From a virus: a stretch of 36,422 nucleotides of DNA. The stretch's first letter is position 1; every line of letters begins with the position of its first letter. The DNA lies in the IMG/VR virus record IMGVR_UViG_3300034106_005874, positions 1 to 36,422 of that record. One strand, given 5' to 3'. Shown here piece by piece: positions 21,120 to 29,303 of this stretch. A program made the translations under genes and the position numbers. The notes beneath the pieces are model-generated. The model searched no databases. It was not told the origin of the DNA and was given only the letters and a program-made list of their open reading frames with translations.

Positions 21120-21376
21120 GTTACAAGCGAAACAGGCGGTAACGCCAAGCGTAACGCCGGGATCCCTTGCGCTGCAGCTGATCTCACCCTCTTGTTACCA
21201 TGTTACATCTATAAAGAGAGAAATATATATATAGGGAGAAGGGGAAAACCGTTACTTCACGCGCGCGCACGCATATGGGTCTCCAAACCTGCGACCGTTA
21301 CAAAAAGCGAAACAACCCAGTCCCTGCAAGGGATCTGGGCTGTTACCACCGGTTACCTTGTAACAAAAACCGTAAC
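21120..21376. repeat. Cluster of 11 GTTAC/GTAAC elements (candidate origin or control site)
   Basis: GTTAC or GTAAC starts at 21120, 21139, 21151, 21194, 21202, 21251, 21297, 21342, 21352, 21360 and 21372; GTAACGCC occurs three times. One inverted pair is GTTAC-CTT-GTAAC (21352-21364). An AT-rich run lies at 21210-21232. The stretch 21095-21379 has no credible gene; the plus-strand frame through it is built of these repeats. Iteron-like repeats plus an AT-rich segment next to a primase-helicase gene fit a replication origin, but a regulator site is also possible. Confidence 0.6.
21302..21339 (-). terminator. Terminator of the primase operon
   Basis: Minus strand CCCAG-A-TCCCT, loop TGC, AGGGA-CTGGG, then TTGTTTCGCTTTTTG. 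A ten-pair stem with one bulge and a T-rich tail, 40 nt after the primase-helicase stop. Confidence 0.7.
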
Positions 21377-21379
21377 GCC

Positions 21380-24103
21380 TTATTCCCCGAAAACCCTGAT
21401 GGAGACTGACCTGCTCACTCCGGCGATGCCTTGAAACCGGGTTGGCCCCGCCTTCTCCGCCCCATCCAATCGCCCCAGCACGGTGCTCCAGCTGGCGCCC
21501 CAAGGCGTGTCGCGCAGGATGCCGCGGACGCCCTCTGCAGTGTTGGAGACCAGCAAGCGATCCCCGTCTACGCGGAACCCTAGCCGCCCCAGGTGGGCCA
21601 CGGCAGCGTCTGCCGGCACATCAGCCCGCTCGTTGCCGTTGCGCACGGCTTCCGCGAGCTCCCAGACCGATCTGGTGATGATCGTGCTGCGTGCGTTGAC
21701 CCTGGCCCCATCGACCACGATGCGCTCGACCTCGACGCGGGCCTGGTGCTGCAGCAGCTTCTGGAGGCAGCGCTGCTCATCGGACTGCTCAGCAGCTTCC
21801 CGATACGGCTCCCAGTCCTGCTCATTGATGAGCTGGAGGGCTTCGGCTTCGCTCGGCACGCGATCGTGCATCAGGCACCACGCGCCCGCCAGCAGGGTGC
21901 CGTACTGATCACCCTGCCGCTGGCTGCCGAGCCGCTTGGCCGCTGCGGAGCGAAACACGGCGACCGCATCGCGCACCACGGGGATGAGCCGCACCATGCG
22001 GGCCGCCAGAGCGTGGCCGATGCCTGGGGTGATCTCAGCCGTCAGCCGCTGATCCAGATCCCGCCAGTGGGCTTCCCGCTGCCCTGGCGGGAGAGTGGAA
22101 GGGTTCCGCATGGTGAGCTGGGCGAAGCGGCTTTCGTCGGCGCCGTGCTTCAGGGCTGGGTTGATGGAACAGAGCAGGAACATGGACCGGACCATGAACC
22201 GCTGCGCGATGCCATCGGCGCCGCCGCGCCCCACGAACCCACGGCTGGAGCTGGAGCTGACGCGGGCTAGCGCCAGGATTGACTGCATCCGCGTCCGGTC
22301 GCTCTGCTCATTGGACTCGGCTTCATCCATCACCACGGGCAGGGCATCGCAGCGCAGTTCCTGCCGCAAGCTGGCCTCGGTGCTGCTGCCCTCGGGCCAG
22401 AGCGCCAGATCCTCCAGCAGGGTGCCCAGAAACCGATCGAGGAGGGTGCTCTTGCCGCTCCCCTTCCCCGCGGTGAGCCACAGATGGGGCCTCCACATCA
22501 GCGCCCCACCGATCGGCGCCAATGCTGTCCAGCCCGCCAGGAGCAGGCCACTGGCCGGCACGTCCCAGAGGAACCCGCCAGCGATGGTGATGATCTCCGC
22601 GCCTTGCTCGGAGCTGAGCGGCACCACATCCGCCGGGAGCTCGATCGCTGCCAACCGCTGATATTTGAACCGCGACCCCGGCAGCTGGAGGGGCTGCTCA
22701 ACGCCATCGACCAACAGCCGATCGCCCAGGTGAAGGATCGACCGACCGTTGTCCCACCAGGCCCCGCGACCGCGGATCCGCCCCGGGTCGAAGATGCCGA
22801 CCTGATGCTGCAGGTGATAGAGGTGCGACGCGGCTTCGACGTAGTTGGGCCCCGATCGCCCACCCGGGAACTCCGCCTCCCACCACTGCAGGGGCGCGAG
22901 CATGTTCAGGTGAGCGGCGTTGTGGCTGGCCGCCGTGAGCCGCATCACCTGCCCGGTGTTGTGCGGCTGGTAGAAATACGACCCGTTGTCGAACCCCAGC
23001 AGATCGAAGGGGTATCGGGGTCGCTCCGGTCGCCCCGGCTCGCTGGCGGGGGGTTCCGGGGGCTTCGGCGGCTCTGGCGCCCCACCGCTCAGCACAGGCT
23101 GCGCCAACCGCCCCAGCTCCGCAGCGGCACGCTCCGGAGTCCAGCCGTCGCCGGCCGCATCGCCCAGATCCCATTTCGCGGGCACCCCCTCGGGAGGGAT
23201 GACCACCGCCACGGTGCAGCCCAGGCCCTGCAGGTGCTCCGCCAGCCACGCCATCACCGCGCGGCCGTCGCGGTCGTTGTCGGGCCAGAGGGTGCAGCTG
23301 CGGCCCGCCATGGCTGCCCAGTCGGTGTGTTGCTTGCCCTCTTTGCCGTGACACCAGGACACCACCACGTGATCGGGGAACAGGAGGGCCGCCCGGTTCG
23401 CGGTGCGCTCCCCCTCGACCACCAGCACCGGCGCATCAAGCGCTGCCAGCAGCTGGGGTAGCCGGTAGATCGGCCGTGGCGCGGGCCACTCGCTCGTGAA
23501 GTCGTCCCGCTTGCTGGGCCTGTGCCAGCGGCCATCGAGCCAGGTGCGATGGACGAAGATCTTGTCCGGCTTGCCCCCGGCCACCTTCGGCGGTCGTGAG
23601 ATCCGCTGGATCCAGAAGCTGGGGTTTTCCAGATCGGCGCCGTAGGGGTACTGCTCCTCAGCTCCCTCCAGCTCTGGCGGCGGAGTGCCAGCGGGTGGTG
23701 CTGTCGGGACCCGCGCGGGCTTGCGGGTGCGCTTGGCGGGAGCTGGAGCGCTGGGCCCTGGTGTCACCGGCTGAGCCGTGGCGACCAGCCCGCAGTAGGC
23801 CTCAGCTTTGGCCGCCGCCTCGGGGAACTCGCAGCCCAGCATCCGCATGAGCAGATCGGGGCCGTTGCCGCCGCCACCGGCGTTGTGCTTGCCGCCGCAC
23901 TGGTTGCAGTACCAGGCGCCCATGCCGTCGCTCTGGTCCCAGCGGAACCGATCAACGTTGCGGCCCTTGCCCTGAGCGATTCCGTTGCGGGTGCAGGCCG
24001 GGCATCCCTGCGCCTGGCCATTGAAAGCATGCGGCGGCAGGCCCGCCAGGGCGCTGAGGATCTCCGGCCATCGTCCGGCCGTGATCCGCTCCAGATTGCC
24101 CAC
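21380..24103 (-). CDS. Phage primase-helicase (zinc finger, TOPRIM, P-loop ATPase)
   Basis: A 907-residue protein. N-terminal zinc site CPAC (34-37) and CNQC (66-69) with GGGGNGPDLLMRM, as in primase zinc domains. TOPRIM part: VLVVEGERTANR (about 226-237, catalytic Glu) and LWPDNDRDG (272-280, metal-binding DxD). Residues about 360-430 (FDNGSYFYQPHNTGQVMRL, AAHLNMLAPLQWWEAEFPG) resemble DUF927. ATPase: GKGSGKST (546-553) and VVMDEAE (590-596). It should unwind the fork and make primers for lagging-strand synthesis. It follows a small DNA-binding gene and is transcribed toward the GTTAC cluster. Confidence 0.85.
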   Translation of the reverse strand: MGNLERITAGRWPEILSALAGLPPHAFNGQAQGCPACTRNGIAQGKGRNVDRFRWDQSDGMGAWYCNQCGGKHNAGGGGNGPDLLMRMLGCEFPEAAAKAEAYCGLVATAQPVTPGPSAPAPAKRTRKPARVPTAPPAGTPPPELEGAEEQYPYGADLENPSFWIQRISRPPKVAGGKPDKIFVHRTWLDGRWHRPSKRDDFTSEWPAPRPIYRLPQLLAALDAPVLVVEGERTANRAALLFPDHVVVSWCHGKEGKQHTDWAAMAGRSCTLWPDNDRDGRAVMAWLAEHLQGLGCTVAVVIPPEGVPAKWDLGDAAGDGWTPERAAAELGRLAQPVLSGGAPEPPKPPEPPASEPGRPERPRYPFDLLGFDNGSYFYQPHNTGQVMRLTAASHNAAHLNMLAPLQWWEAEFPGGRSGPNYVEAASHLYHLQHQVGIFDPGRIRGRGAWWDNGRSILHLGDRLLVDGVEQPLQLPGSRFKYQRLAAIELPADVVPLSSEQGAEIITIAGGFLWDVPASGLLLAGWTALAPIGGALMWRPHLWLTAGKGSGKSTLLDRFLGTLLEDLALWPEGSSTEASLRQELRCDALPVVMDEAESNEQSDRTRMQSILALARVSSSSSRGFVGRGGADGIAQRFMVRSMFLLCSINPALKHGADESRFAQLTMRNPSTLPPGQREAHWRDLDQRLTAEITPGIGHALAARMVRLIPVVRDAVAVFRSAAAKRLGSQRQGDQYGTLLAGAWCLMHDRVPSEAEALQLINEQDWEPYREAAEQSDEQRCLQKLLQHQARVEVERIVVDGARVNARSTIITRSVWELAEAVRNGNERADVPADAAVAHLGRLGFRVDGDRLLVSNTAEGVRGILRDTPWGASWSTVLGRLDGAEKAGPTRFQGIAGVSRSVSIRVFGE

Positions 24104-24107
24104 GGCT

Positions 24108-24302
24108 TCAGGCCGTGATCGGGTTGTAGGGGGCTGCGCTGTTCTCCATGTGCTTCTCGATCAGCAGCCGGAGGTAGACCGACTTCGGGACCCCCCGCTT
24201 CCTTGCTACGCGATTCAGGAACTCGTCCTGATCAACTGTGACGCGCAGGCCTAGGACCCGCATTTTCTGGCGGGAGAGGCTGTCTGGACTACCGGGCGGC
24301 AT
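24108..24302 (-). CDS. Small ribbon-helix-helix-like protein
   Basis: A 64-residue protein. MRVLGLRVTVDQDEFLNRV gives a ribbon strand and a helix, and RGVPKSVYLRLLIEKHM gives turn and second helix. Position four bases upstream of the primase-helicase and directly behind a divergent promoter with the perfect inverted repeat CGTTGCGC-AA-GCGCAACG suggests an autoregulator that binds it (inference). Confidence 0.65.
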   Translation of the reverse strand: MPPGSPDSLSRQKMRVLGLRVTVDQDEFLNRVARKRGVPKSVYLRLLIEKHMENSAAPYNPITA

Positions 24303-24326
24303 GTTGCTGAGGGCGCTTCGCTTTGC

Positions 24327-24356
24327 ACACTAGCGGTTGCCTCTTGCGTTGCGCAA
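24327..24356 (-). promoter_or_regulatory. Leftward early promoter
   Basis: Minus strand -35 TTGCGC (24356-24351), 18-nt spacer, -10 TAGTGT (24332-24327). It overlaps the rightward promoter; both share the inverted repeat at 24347-24364. Confidence 0.5.
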
Positions 24357-24372
24357 GCGCAACGGCTAAGCT
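24344..24372 (+). promoter_or_regulatory. Rightward early promoter with operator palindrome
   Basis: -35 TTGCGT (24344-24349), 17-nt spacer, -10 TAAGCT (24367-24372). The palindrome CGTTGCGCAAGCGCAACG (24347-24364) fills the spacer, so a bound protein would block both divergent promoters. Confidence 0.6.
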
Positions 24373-24402
24373 GTTGGGGCCACCCAGCAAGCGCCCGCTC
24401 CC

Positions 24403-24510
24403 ATGCGCACGCCAGCCACTGCCCGGATCAAGCGGTGGTCGTCGGTTCCCCAATGGACCCGACCTGGCCTCTGCGCAACCACAACGGGACCCATCGAGGT
24501 TCGCCGGTGA
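24403..24510 (+). CDS. Possible 35-residue leader peptide
   Basis: ATG at 24403, about 24 nt after the expected transcription start, open to TGA 24508-24510 (MRTPATARIKRW…). Its stop overlaps a GTG that opens an 18-codon frame ending at 24563. Nothing else fits in 24373-24585. Coding status is uncertain; basic composition and position are the only support. Confidence 0.25.
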   Translation: MRTPATARIKRWSSVPQWTRPGLCATTTGPIEVRR

Positions 24511-24585
24511 CCCCAGGCCGTGCGGCAGACATGGCCGGCGATAAGCGGGGGGGTGGCATCTAATCCCACGGCATCGATCCACGTC

Positions 24586-26019
24586 ATGACCACAACCGCA
24601 ATGCAGGGTTTGCAGCTGATATTTGATCAGCAAGAAGCGATTGGCGGAATCATCGCCGACATCAAAGCGGGATCGGCTCGCGTTGTGTTGTGCGGCTATG
24701 CGGGCACTGGTAAGACGGTCACGACGGCAGCGTTGGTAAATGAATTGACTGAAATTGGAATGAATGTCGTCGTTGCAACGCCAACACATAAGGCGAGGGC
24801 GCAGGTGGAGCGAGCGCTTCGAGAGCGCGGTGCTTACGGCTTTGATTGCGTGACAATACATCGTTTGCTTGGCTTGAAGATGAATCGAGACTTTAAGACT
24901 GGAAAAGAGTCATTTCAGCCAGACAGCAAAGGACGAAACATGATCAAAGAAGGGATTTGGGAAGAAGAGTATAACGCAAAACGAAAGGTTGATGTCGTTA
25001 TTGTTGACGAAACATCAATGGTTAGCAGCGAACTATACGCGATATTGCTCGGTGAATTGAGACTGACACATGGTCAATCACTGCCAGTTGTTTTTGTTGG
25101 CGATGATCGCCAGCTTTTACCTGTTGGCGAGGAGACTGTAAGTCCTGCTTTTGTGGAAGCCAGATCTATTTATAGGCTCACCAAAGTGTTGCGCCATGAC
25201 GGAGCGATTCTTAACTTAGCCACCGCAACACGAGAACTTTCTGTTGGTCGTGCCTCATTTGCAAGCGCCGTCGGCGGCGGGACGCGTGTAATCGCCTACA
25301 AAAGCCGCCACGAGTGGCGTGAGGCGCTACTTGATATGGCTGACACCGAAGAGGCAATGGAGGATCCCGACTATTGCCGTGCATTGGCGTGGACAAACTC
25401 TTCAGTTGAAGAGCTGAATACATGTATTCATGAACGCCGGTTTGGTTTGAATGCGCCTCAATTCAAGACGGGCATGGTTTGCGTAACTTGCGATGCAATC
25501 CCTGATCCGATTGGTGGATCGCCACTTTTGCATAGCACTGTAGACGTACTAATCGACTACGCGGCGCTAGATGAATGGAGTGCGCCGTGTGAGTCACCTG
25601 GTCAGCTGCCATTGATTCCAGATATGACACAGGAAGATCCGTTCAAGGTTTGGGAGCTAGAGCTGAAGGTTTACGAGGATGACGGGCCTGCGGTTCATGT
25701 TCGTGTGCTGGCGCGAGAAGAAGAAAATCGTTGGAAGGAATCTCAAAAGCGCATTGCAGAAGCAGCTAAGTCTGCTAACAGTTCCGCGGATTCAAAATAC
25801 TTGTGGCGTTTGTTCTATCAGCGCAAAGATCAAATAGGTAGGATTGAACCCGCAAGTGCTCTCACTATTCACAAAAGCCAAGGCAGCACTTTCCGCCATG
25901 TGTTTCTTCACTGGAGCATTGACGGCTGGGGATCAGCTCCAACCGCCCAGCAGAACCAGCTTGCCTACGTGGGTATCACCAGAGCGGCGGAGAGTCTGCA
26001 CGTGGTCGCAGATAGGTGA
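24586..26019 (+). CDS. RecD/UvrD-like SF1 helicase
   Basis: A 477-residue protein from the ATG at 24586. Motif I: CGYAGTGKT (residues about 38-46). Motif II: VDVVIVDETSM. Motif III: VVFVGDDRQLLPVGE. Motif V: ALTIHKSQGSTF. Motif VI: AYVGITRAAESLHVV. These are the signatures of RecD2/Dda-type 5'-3' DNA helicases. It would act in replication restart or recombination. The DNA is clearly more AT-rich than the helicase gene behind it, so the two have different histories. Its TGA overlaps a GTG that is the duplicated start of the next helicase gene. Confidence 0.9.
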   Translation: MTTTAMQGLQLIFDQQEAIGGIIADIKAGSARVVLCGYAGTGKTVTTAALVNELTEIGMNVVVATPTHKARAQVERALRERGAYGFDCVTIHRLLGLKMNRDFKTGKESFQPDSKGRNMIKEGIWEEEYNAKRKVDVVIVDETSMVSSELYAILLGELRLTHGQSLPVVFVGDDRQLLPVGEETVSPAFVEARSIYRLTKVLRHDGAILNLATATRELSVGRASFASAVGGGTRVIAYKSRHEWREALLDMADTEEAMEDPDYCRALAWTNSSVEELNTCIHERRFGLNAPQFKTGMVCVTCDAIPDPIGGSPLLHSTVDVLIDYAALDEWSAPCESPGQLPLIPDMTQEDPFKVWELELKVYEDDGPAVHVRVLAREEENRWKESQKRIAEAAKSANSSADSKYLWRLFYQRKDQIGRIEPASALTIHKSQGSTFRHVFLHWSIDGWGSAPTAQQNQLAYVGITRAAESLHVVADR

Positions 26020-26033
26020 TCACCCTCCACCCC
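26009..26033 (+). repeat. Start-codon direct repeat D, copy 1
   Basis: A 25-bp block containing AGGTGATCACCCTCCACC. It holds the SF1 helicase stop and a GTG (26016) whose frame closes after 14 codons. Identical to 26232-26256. Confidence 0.88.
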
Positions 26034-26053
26034 ACCAACCCCACTAAATCAGC

Positions 26054-26227
26054 ATGATCCTGATTCAACTCAAGCTTTCCACCATCCTTAAGCAGGTAAA
26101 GGAGGCAAACGACAGCGAAAACGCTGAGCAGGTCGAAGCGTTGCTCAAGTTGCTTATCGATGCTGTTGAGAGCTCCGAGGAAAAAACCAAAGAGCACACA
26201 GTATTAACTCCCAAAAGTCAGGTTTAA
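26054..26227 (+). CDS. Small acidic helical protein between direct repeats
   Basis: A 57-residue protein (MILIQLKLSTILKQVKEAND…LTPKSQV), helical and rich in Glu/Lys, AT-richer than the flanking SF2 helicase gene. It has no recognised family. It sits inside a 223-bp segment flanked by 25-bp direct repeats and separates two helicase genes that probably once overlapped by GTGA. Confidence 0.55.
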   Translation: MILIQLKLSTILKQVKEANDSENAEQVEALLKLLIDAVESSEEKTKEHTVLTPKSQV

Positions 26228-26231
26228 TGCA

Positions 26232-26256
26232 CAGATAGGTGATCACCCTCCACCCC
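26232..26256 (+). repeat. Start-codon direct repeat D, copy 2
   Basis: Identical to 26009-26033; contains the functional GTG (26239) of the SF2 helicase. Confidence 0.88.
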
Positions 26257-27708
26257 TACCAGTCCGACCTAATCCACCGCACCCGCGTTAACGGGTTCCA
26301 TGCCGGCCATCGCCGCGTGCTCAGCCAGTCACCCACGGGTTCAGGTAAGGGCACAATGCTGGCCTTCCAGGTTCACCGGCTGGCCAGCCATGGCGCCCGG
26401 GTCCTGGCCTTGGCTCACCGCAAGGAGCTGGTGGCTGACCTGTCGGGTCGGATTACCCGGGCTGGCGTGGAACATGGCCTGATCGTGCCCAAGGGCTGGG
26501 CACCGTTTCAGCCGGAGCTGCGGGTCCAAGTTGGCAGCGTCGACACCATCGGCCGGCGCCTGGACTCCATCCCGCCGCCGGACTGGCTGATCATCGATGA
26601 AGCCCACCACCTGGTGGAGGGCAACAAGTGGGGCCGGGTCGTTGACGCCTGGCCTGATGCCTACCTCTGGGGGTTGACCGCAACACCGGAGCGCCTCGAT
26701 GGTCGCGGGCTCGGCGTCGGCTACGGCGGCTACTTCCAGCATCTGGAGATCGGGCCATCGGTGGAGTGGCTGGTGGATCAGGGCTTCCTGGCCAGGCCGC
26801 ACTGCTACTCGATCCCCAGTGCCGATCTGGACGACATCCGCAACCCCGACACGCTGGCGGGCCAGCGATTGCAGTCCGAGATGCTGGCCACTCGCCAGGT
26901 GATGGGCGACGTGGTGAGCCAGTACCGCAAGCGGGTCGCGAATCACTTCAACGGCACCTGCATCACCTTCGCGGCCAGTGTTGAGCGTGCGGAGGCCTAT
27001 GCGATCGCCTTTCGGGATGCCGGGATCCCCGCCGCCGCGGTGCACGGGAAGACCCATCCCGATGAGCGGGCCATGATGTTCAGGGACCTGGGCGACGCGA
27101 GCCTGAAGGTGCTGGTGAACTACGAAATCGTTGGTGAGGGTGTTGACGTTCCCGGCGTTGCGGCAGTTCAGCTGGTACGGCGCACTGCCAGCCTGTCGTT
27201 CTATCTCCAGATGATGGGGAGGGGTATGCGTGCGGCTGATGGCAAAACCCACATGGTTGGCCTCGATCAATGCGGCAACATGCGCCAGCCCGGTTTCGGT
27301 TCACCGCTGCGGGAGCGCGAATGGAGCCTGCAGGGCCGATGCGCACGCCCCCGTGAAACCCTGCCAGCCGGCAAGGAGTGCCCCCGCTGCGATGCGTTTC
27401 TGCCGGGTCAGCCAAGGGTGTGCACCGAATGCGGGCATGAGTTCAGGATCTGGAGCCGCCCCACCGAAGAAATTGATGGTGATCTGGTGTTCGTCGACCC
27501 GAGGATGGAAAAGCTGCGTGAACAGGAGCGCCGCCGCGCAGAGCGCCGTGAGTTGATTCGCGCTTGCGATGGCTCGATAACAGGCTTGTTGGATCTGGCG
27601 AAGATTCTCGGCCATAGGCCCGGCTGGGCTCGGATTCAGCACGACTTGCCGTGTTGGCAGCGCAAACGAGCCGCCAACGGGCACCGTGCTGTTTCCATTG
27701 CTCAGTGA
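26239..27708 (+). CDS. SF2 DEAH-type helicase
   Basis: A 489-residue protein starting GTG. Motif I: SPTGSGKGTM. Motif Ia: VLALAHRKEL. Motif II: LIIDEAHH (DEAH). Motif III: GLTATPERLDG. Motifs V and VI: YEIVGEGVDVP and QMMGRGMR. A zinc ribbon (CPRCDAFLPGQPRVCTECGHEF pattern, four cysteines) lies near residues 375-400. Such helicases are frequent in phage replication modules. It is followed two bases later by the VRR-NUC gene. Its N-terminal coding sequence is duplicated upstream (repeat D). Confidence 0.9.
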   Translation: MITLHPYQSDLIHRTRVNGFHAGHRRVLSQSPTGSGKGTMLAFQVHRLASHGARVLALAHRKELVADLSGRITRAGVEHGLIVPKGWAPFQPELRVQVGSVDTIGRRLDSIPPPDWLIIDEAHHLVEGNKWGRVVDAWPDAYLWGLTATPERLDGRGLGVGYGGYFQHLEIGPSVEWLVDQGFLARPHCYSIPSADLDDIRNPDTLAGQRLQSEMLATRQVMGDVVSQYRKRVANHFNGTCITFAASVERAEAYAIAFRDAGIPAAAVHGKTHPDERAMMFRDLGDASLKVLVNYEIVGEGVDVPGVAAVQLVRRTASLSFYLQMMGRGMRAADGKTHMVGLDQCGNMRQPGFGSPLREREWSLQGRCARPRETLPAGKECPRCDAFLPGQPRVCTECGHEFRIWSRPTEEIDGDLVFVDPRMEKLREQERRRAERRELIRACDGSITGLLDLAKILGHRPGWARIQHDLPCWQRKRAANGHRAVSIAQ

Positions 27709-27710
27709 CC

Positions 27711-28151
27711 ATGACCACCGCCCCGAAATCTGAAGCTCGCGTCAGCCGCGAGATCATCGCCACGATCAACGCACCGAACAGCGGGGCCCGGGTCTACCGG
27801 AACCACGTCGGCGGCAGCTGGCATGGCGAAAGCACCCGGGTCACGCCTCAGAACCTGAACTCAGCCCGCGCCAGCCTTCGCCCTGGTGACGTGATCGTGC
27901 GCCAGGGCCGTTTCTACACCACTGGCCTGAAGCCCGGCAGCGGCGACTGGATCGGCCTGGTGTCGGTGCCGGTGACCCCCGAGATGGTGGGCCAGACCGT
28001 AGGCCTGTTCCTGAGCATCGAGACCAAGCGCCCAAAGAACGCCGAAGAACGCCAGGCGCAGCAGGACTGGGCGGCCAATGTCATCCGCGCTGGTGGCCGG
28101 GCTGGCTTTGCCCGCAGCGCTGAGGACGCCGCGGCGATCACTTGGCCCTGA
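27711..28151 (+). CDS. VRR-NUC domain nuclease
   Basis: A 146-residue protein from the ATG at 27711. Residues about 75-140 fit VRR-NUC: a GSGDWIG block with the metal-binding Asp, LFLSIETKRPK with the Glu-x-Lys pair, then QAQQDWAANVIRAGG with the conserved Gln, and a final helix. VRR-NUC enzymes cut branched DNA. The N-terminus (about 70 residues) is the usual phage extension that contains GDVIVRQG. Behind the SF2 helicase, the common phage pairing. Confidence 0.85.
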   Translation: MTTAPKSEARVSREIIATINAPNSGARVYRNHVGGSWHGESTRVTPQNLNSARASLRPGDVIVRQGRFYTTGLKPGSGDWIGLVSVPVTPEMVGQTVGLFLSIETKRPKNAEERQAQQDWAANVIRAGGRAGFARSAEDAAAITWP

Positions 28152-28210
28152 CCTGCTGCGTTGCGCAGCAGCAGCAAAAGCGACAACGGGAACCGGCTTA
28201 CGATCCGGGC

Positions 28211-29047
28211 ATGGAAATCCACATCGGGGCCCACCCGGACCTCACACCGTTCTCCAATGCTCCCGTCATGCCCAAGCCTGAACCCCGCGGTTTGCCCTAC
28301 CGCCCCCGTCTGGTCACCCAGCAGATGGAGCAGGGTGCCAGGCACACCAGGGCGATGCTGGCCTACTGGATCGACCGTTGCGGGCTGACTCTGGGCCAGC
28401 TCCAGGCCATCGCGAACTGGGGGTTGGGGGAGCGAGCCACCTTTGACCCCAGCTTCGTGAGCCGAGCAAAGAAGGGAACCATGGGGATCTCGATCCCGAA
28501 CCTGCTGGCCTTTGACGCGCTGAACCGCGCGATCTGGACCTGGCAAACAAAGGGGCCGGATGAAGCGTGGGCGGTGTTCGGCCCGCCAGGAGCGTGGAAA
28601 GTGGAGGACGCCTGGCTGGATCGGGCCCACTGGTTGCCGCTGCCAGAGGACGCCAAGCTGCCGATGGAGCTCCCGGACTATCTGTTTGTCCTGGTGGGGC
28701 GGCTCGACCTGCCGTACATCTCCGACCGCCACCTGCTGCCAGCGAACCCGCGCCGCACATCCGAGCAGTTGAGCCAGCTGCTGAACCGCGTGATTCAAGA
28801 TGCTGGCCTGCTTCCGCGCGATGGCATCCGCCAGCTGTTGGCGGCCTACCCGGTCGCCGATGAGACCCGCCGCGACCGGTTCAGGAGCGTGATCCTGGGC
28901 GAGGAGCTGCTGACCGCGGCGGAGCTGGAGTCCGAGCTCCTGGCCGTGGCGGAGGCTATCCGAGCTGTTCGAGGCCTGGAGGTGGGCAGCTATGGCCCGT
29001 CCGAGCTGGCCATGGAACTTGACCAGGAGGCGCCGGCGCAGGACTGA
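28211..29047 (+). CDS. Protein of unknown function with HTH-like segment
   Basis: A 278-residue protein from the ATG at 28211; an in-frame start further upstream would overlap the nuclease gene. Residues about 45-100 (LAYWIDRCGLTLGQLQAIA, FVSRAKKGTMGISIPNLLA) have the spacing of a helix-turn-helix that recognises DNA, but the match is loose. The rest is rich in Leu/Pro/Trp with no motif. The 59-bp gap before it holds a TTGCGC (28161) but no good promoter. Confidence 0.6.
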   Translation: MEIHIGAHPDLTPFSNAPVMPKPEPRGLPYRPRLVTQQMEQGARHTRAMLAYWIDRCGLTLGQLQAIANWGLGERATFDPSFVSRAKKGTMGISIPNLLAFDALNRAIWTWQTKGPDEAWAVFGPPGAWKVEDAWLDRAHWLPLPEDAKLPMELPDYLFVLVGRLDLPYISDRHLLPANPRRTSEQLSQLLNRVIQDAGLLPRDGIRQLLAAYPVADETRRDRFRSVILGEELLTAAELESELLAVAEAIRAVRGLEVGSYGPSELAMELDQEAPAQD

Positions 29048-29204
29048 TGCCATGGGCGACCCACCCGGCGATGAGGGTGGCCTTGGAATCTGAGCCGGGT
29101 TTCCCGACCAGGAACCGGCGGTCGAACGCGGTGAGCGCTCCACCCGCGAGGCAGCGCCATGCCGCGTCTGCCTCCTCCATGGTGTCGCAGTAGATCCGAA
29201 TCAT
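28956..29204 (-). CDS. Small protein of unknown function on the opposite strand
   Basis: An 82-residue frame from the ATG at 29204. The first 50 residues look protein-like (MIRIYCDTMEEADAAWRCL, TAFDRRFLVGKPGSDSKAT); the last 30 overlap the plus-strand gene and are proline-rich. Only minus-strand candidate in the early arm. A shadow frame cannot be excluded. Confidence 0.4.
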   Translation of the reverse strand: MIRIYCDTMEEADAAWRCLAGGALTAFDRRFLVGKPGSDSKATLIAGWVAHGISPAPAPPGQVPWPARTGHSCPPPGLEQLG

Positions 29205-29245
29205 CGATCAGGGGAGCTGAAAGCACCCCGATCCTCGCCCATCGG

Positions 29246-29274
29246 TTGCTAGTGCGCAACCGTCGCGCTATGCT
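29246..29274 (+). promoter_or_regulatory. Promoter of the recombination genes
   Basis: -35 TTGCTA (29246-29251), 17-nt spacer with GTGCGCAACC, -10 TATGCT (29269-29274), 29 nt before the ATG at 29304. Confidence 0.6.
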
Positions 29275-29303
29275 GTGCACAACCACCGCACGGCACAGCA
29301 CCG

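Noticed and set aside
21087-21434. Plus-strand frame of 115 codons through the control region
   Set aside because: It runs through the GTTAC repeats, the terminator and into the primase gene; product has no protein-like pattern.
22484-23461. Plus-strand frame of 325 codons
   Set aside because: Antisense to the primase-helicase.
27914-29143. Minus-strand frame of 409 codons
   Set aside because: Antisense to the VRR-NUC gene and the 28211-29047 gene; composition R/Q/G/H-rich, no motif.
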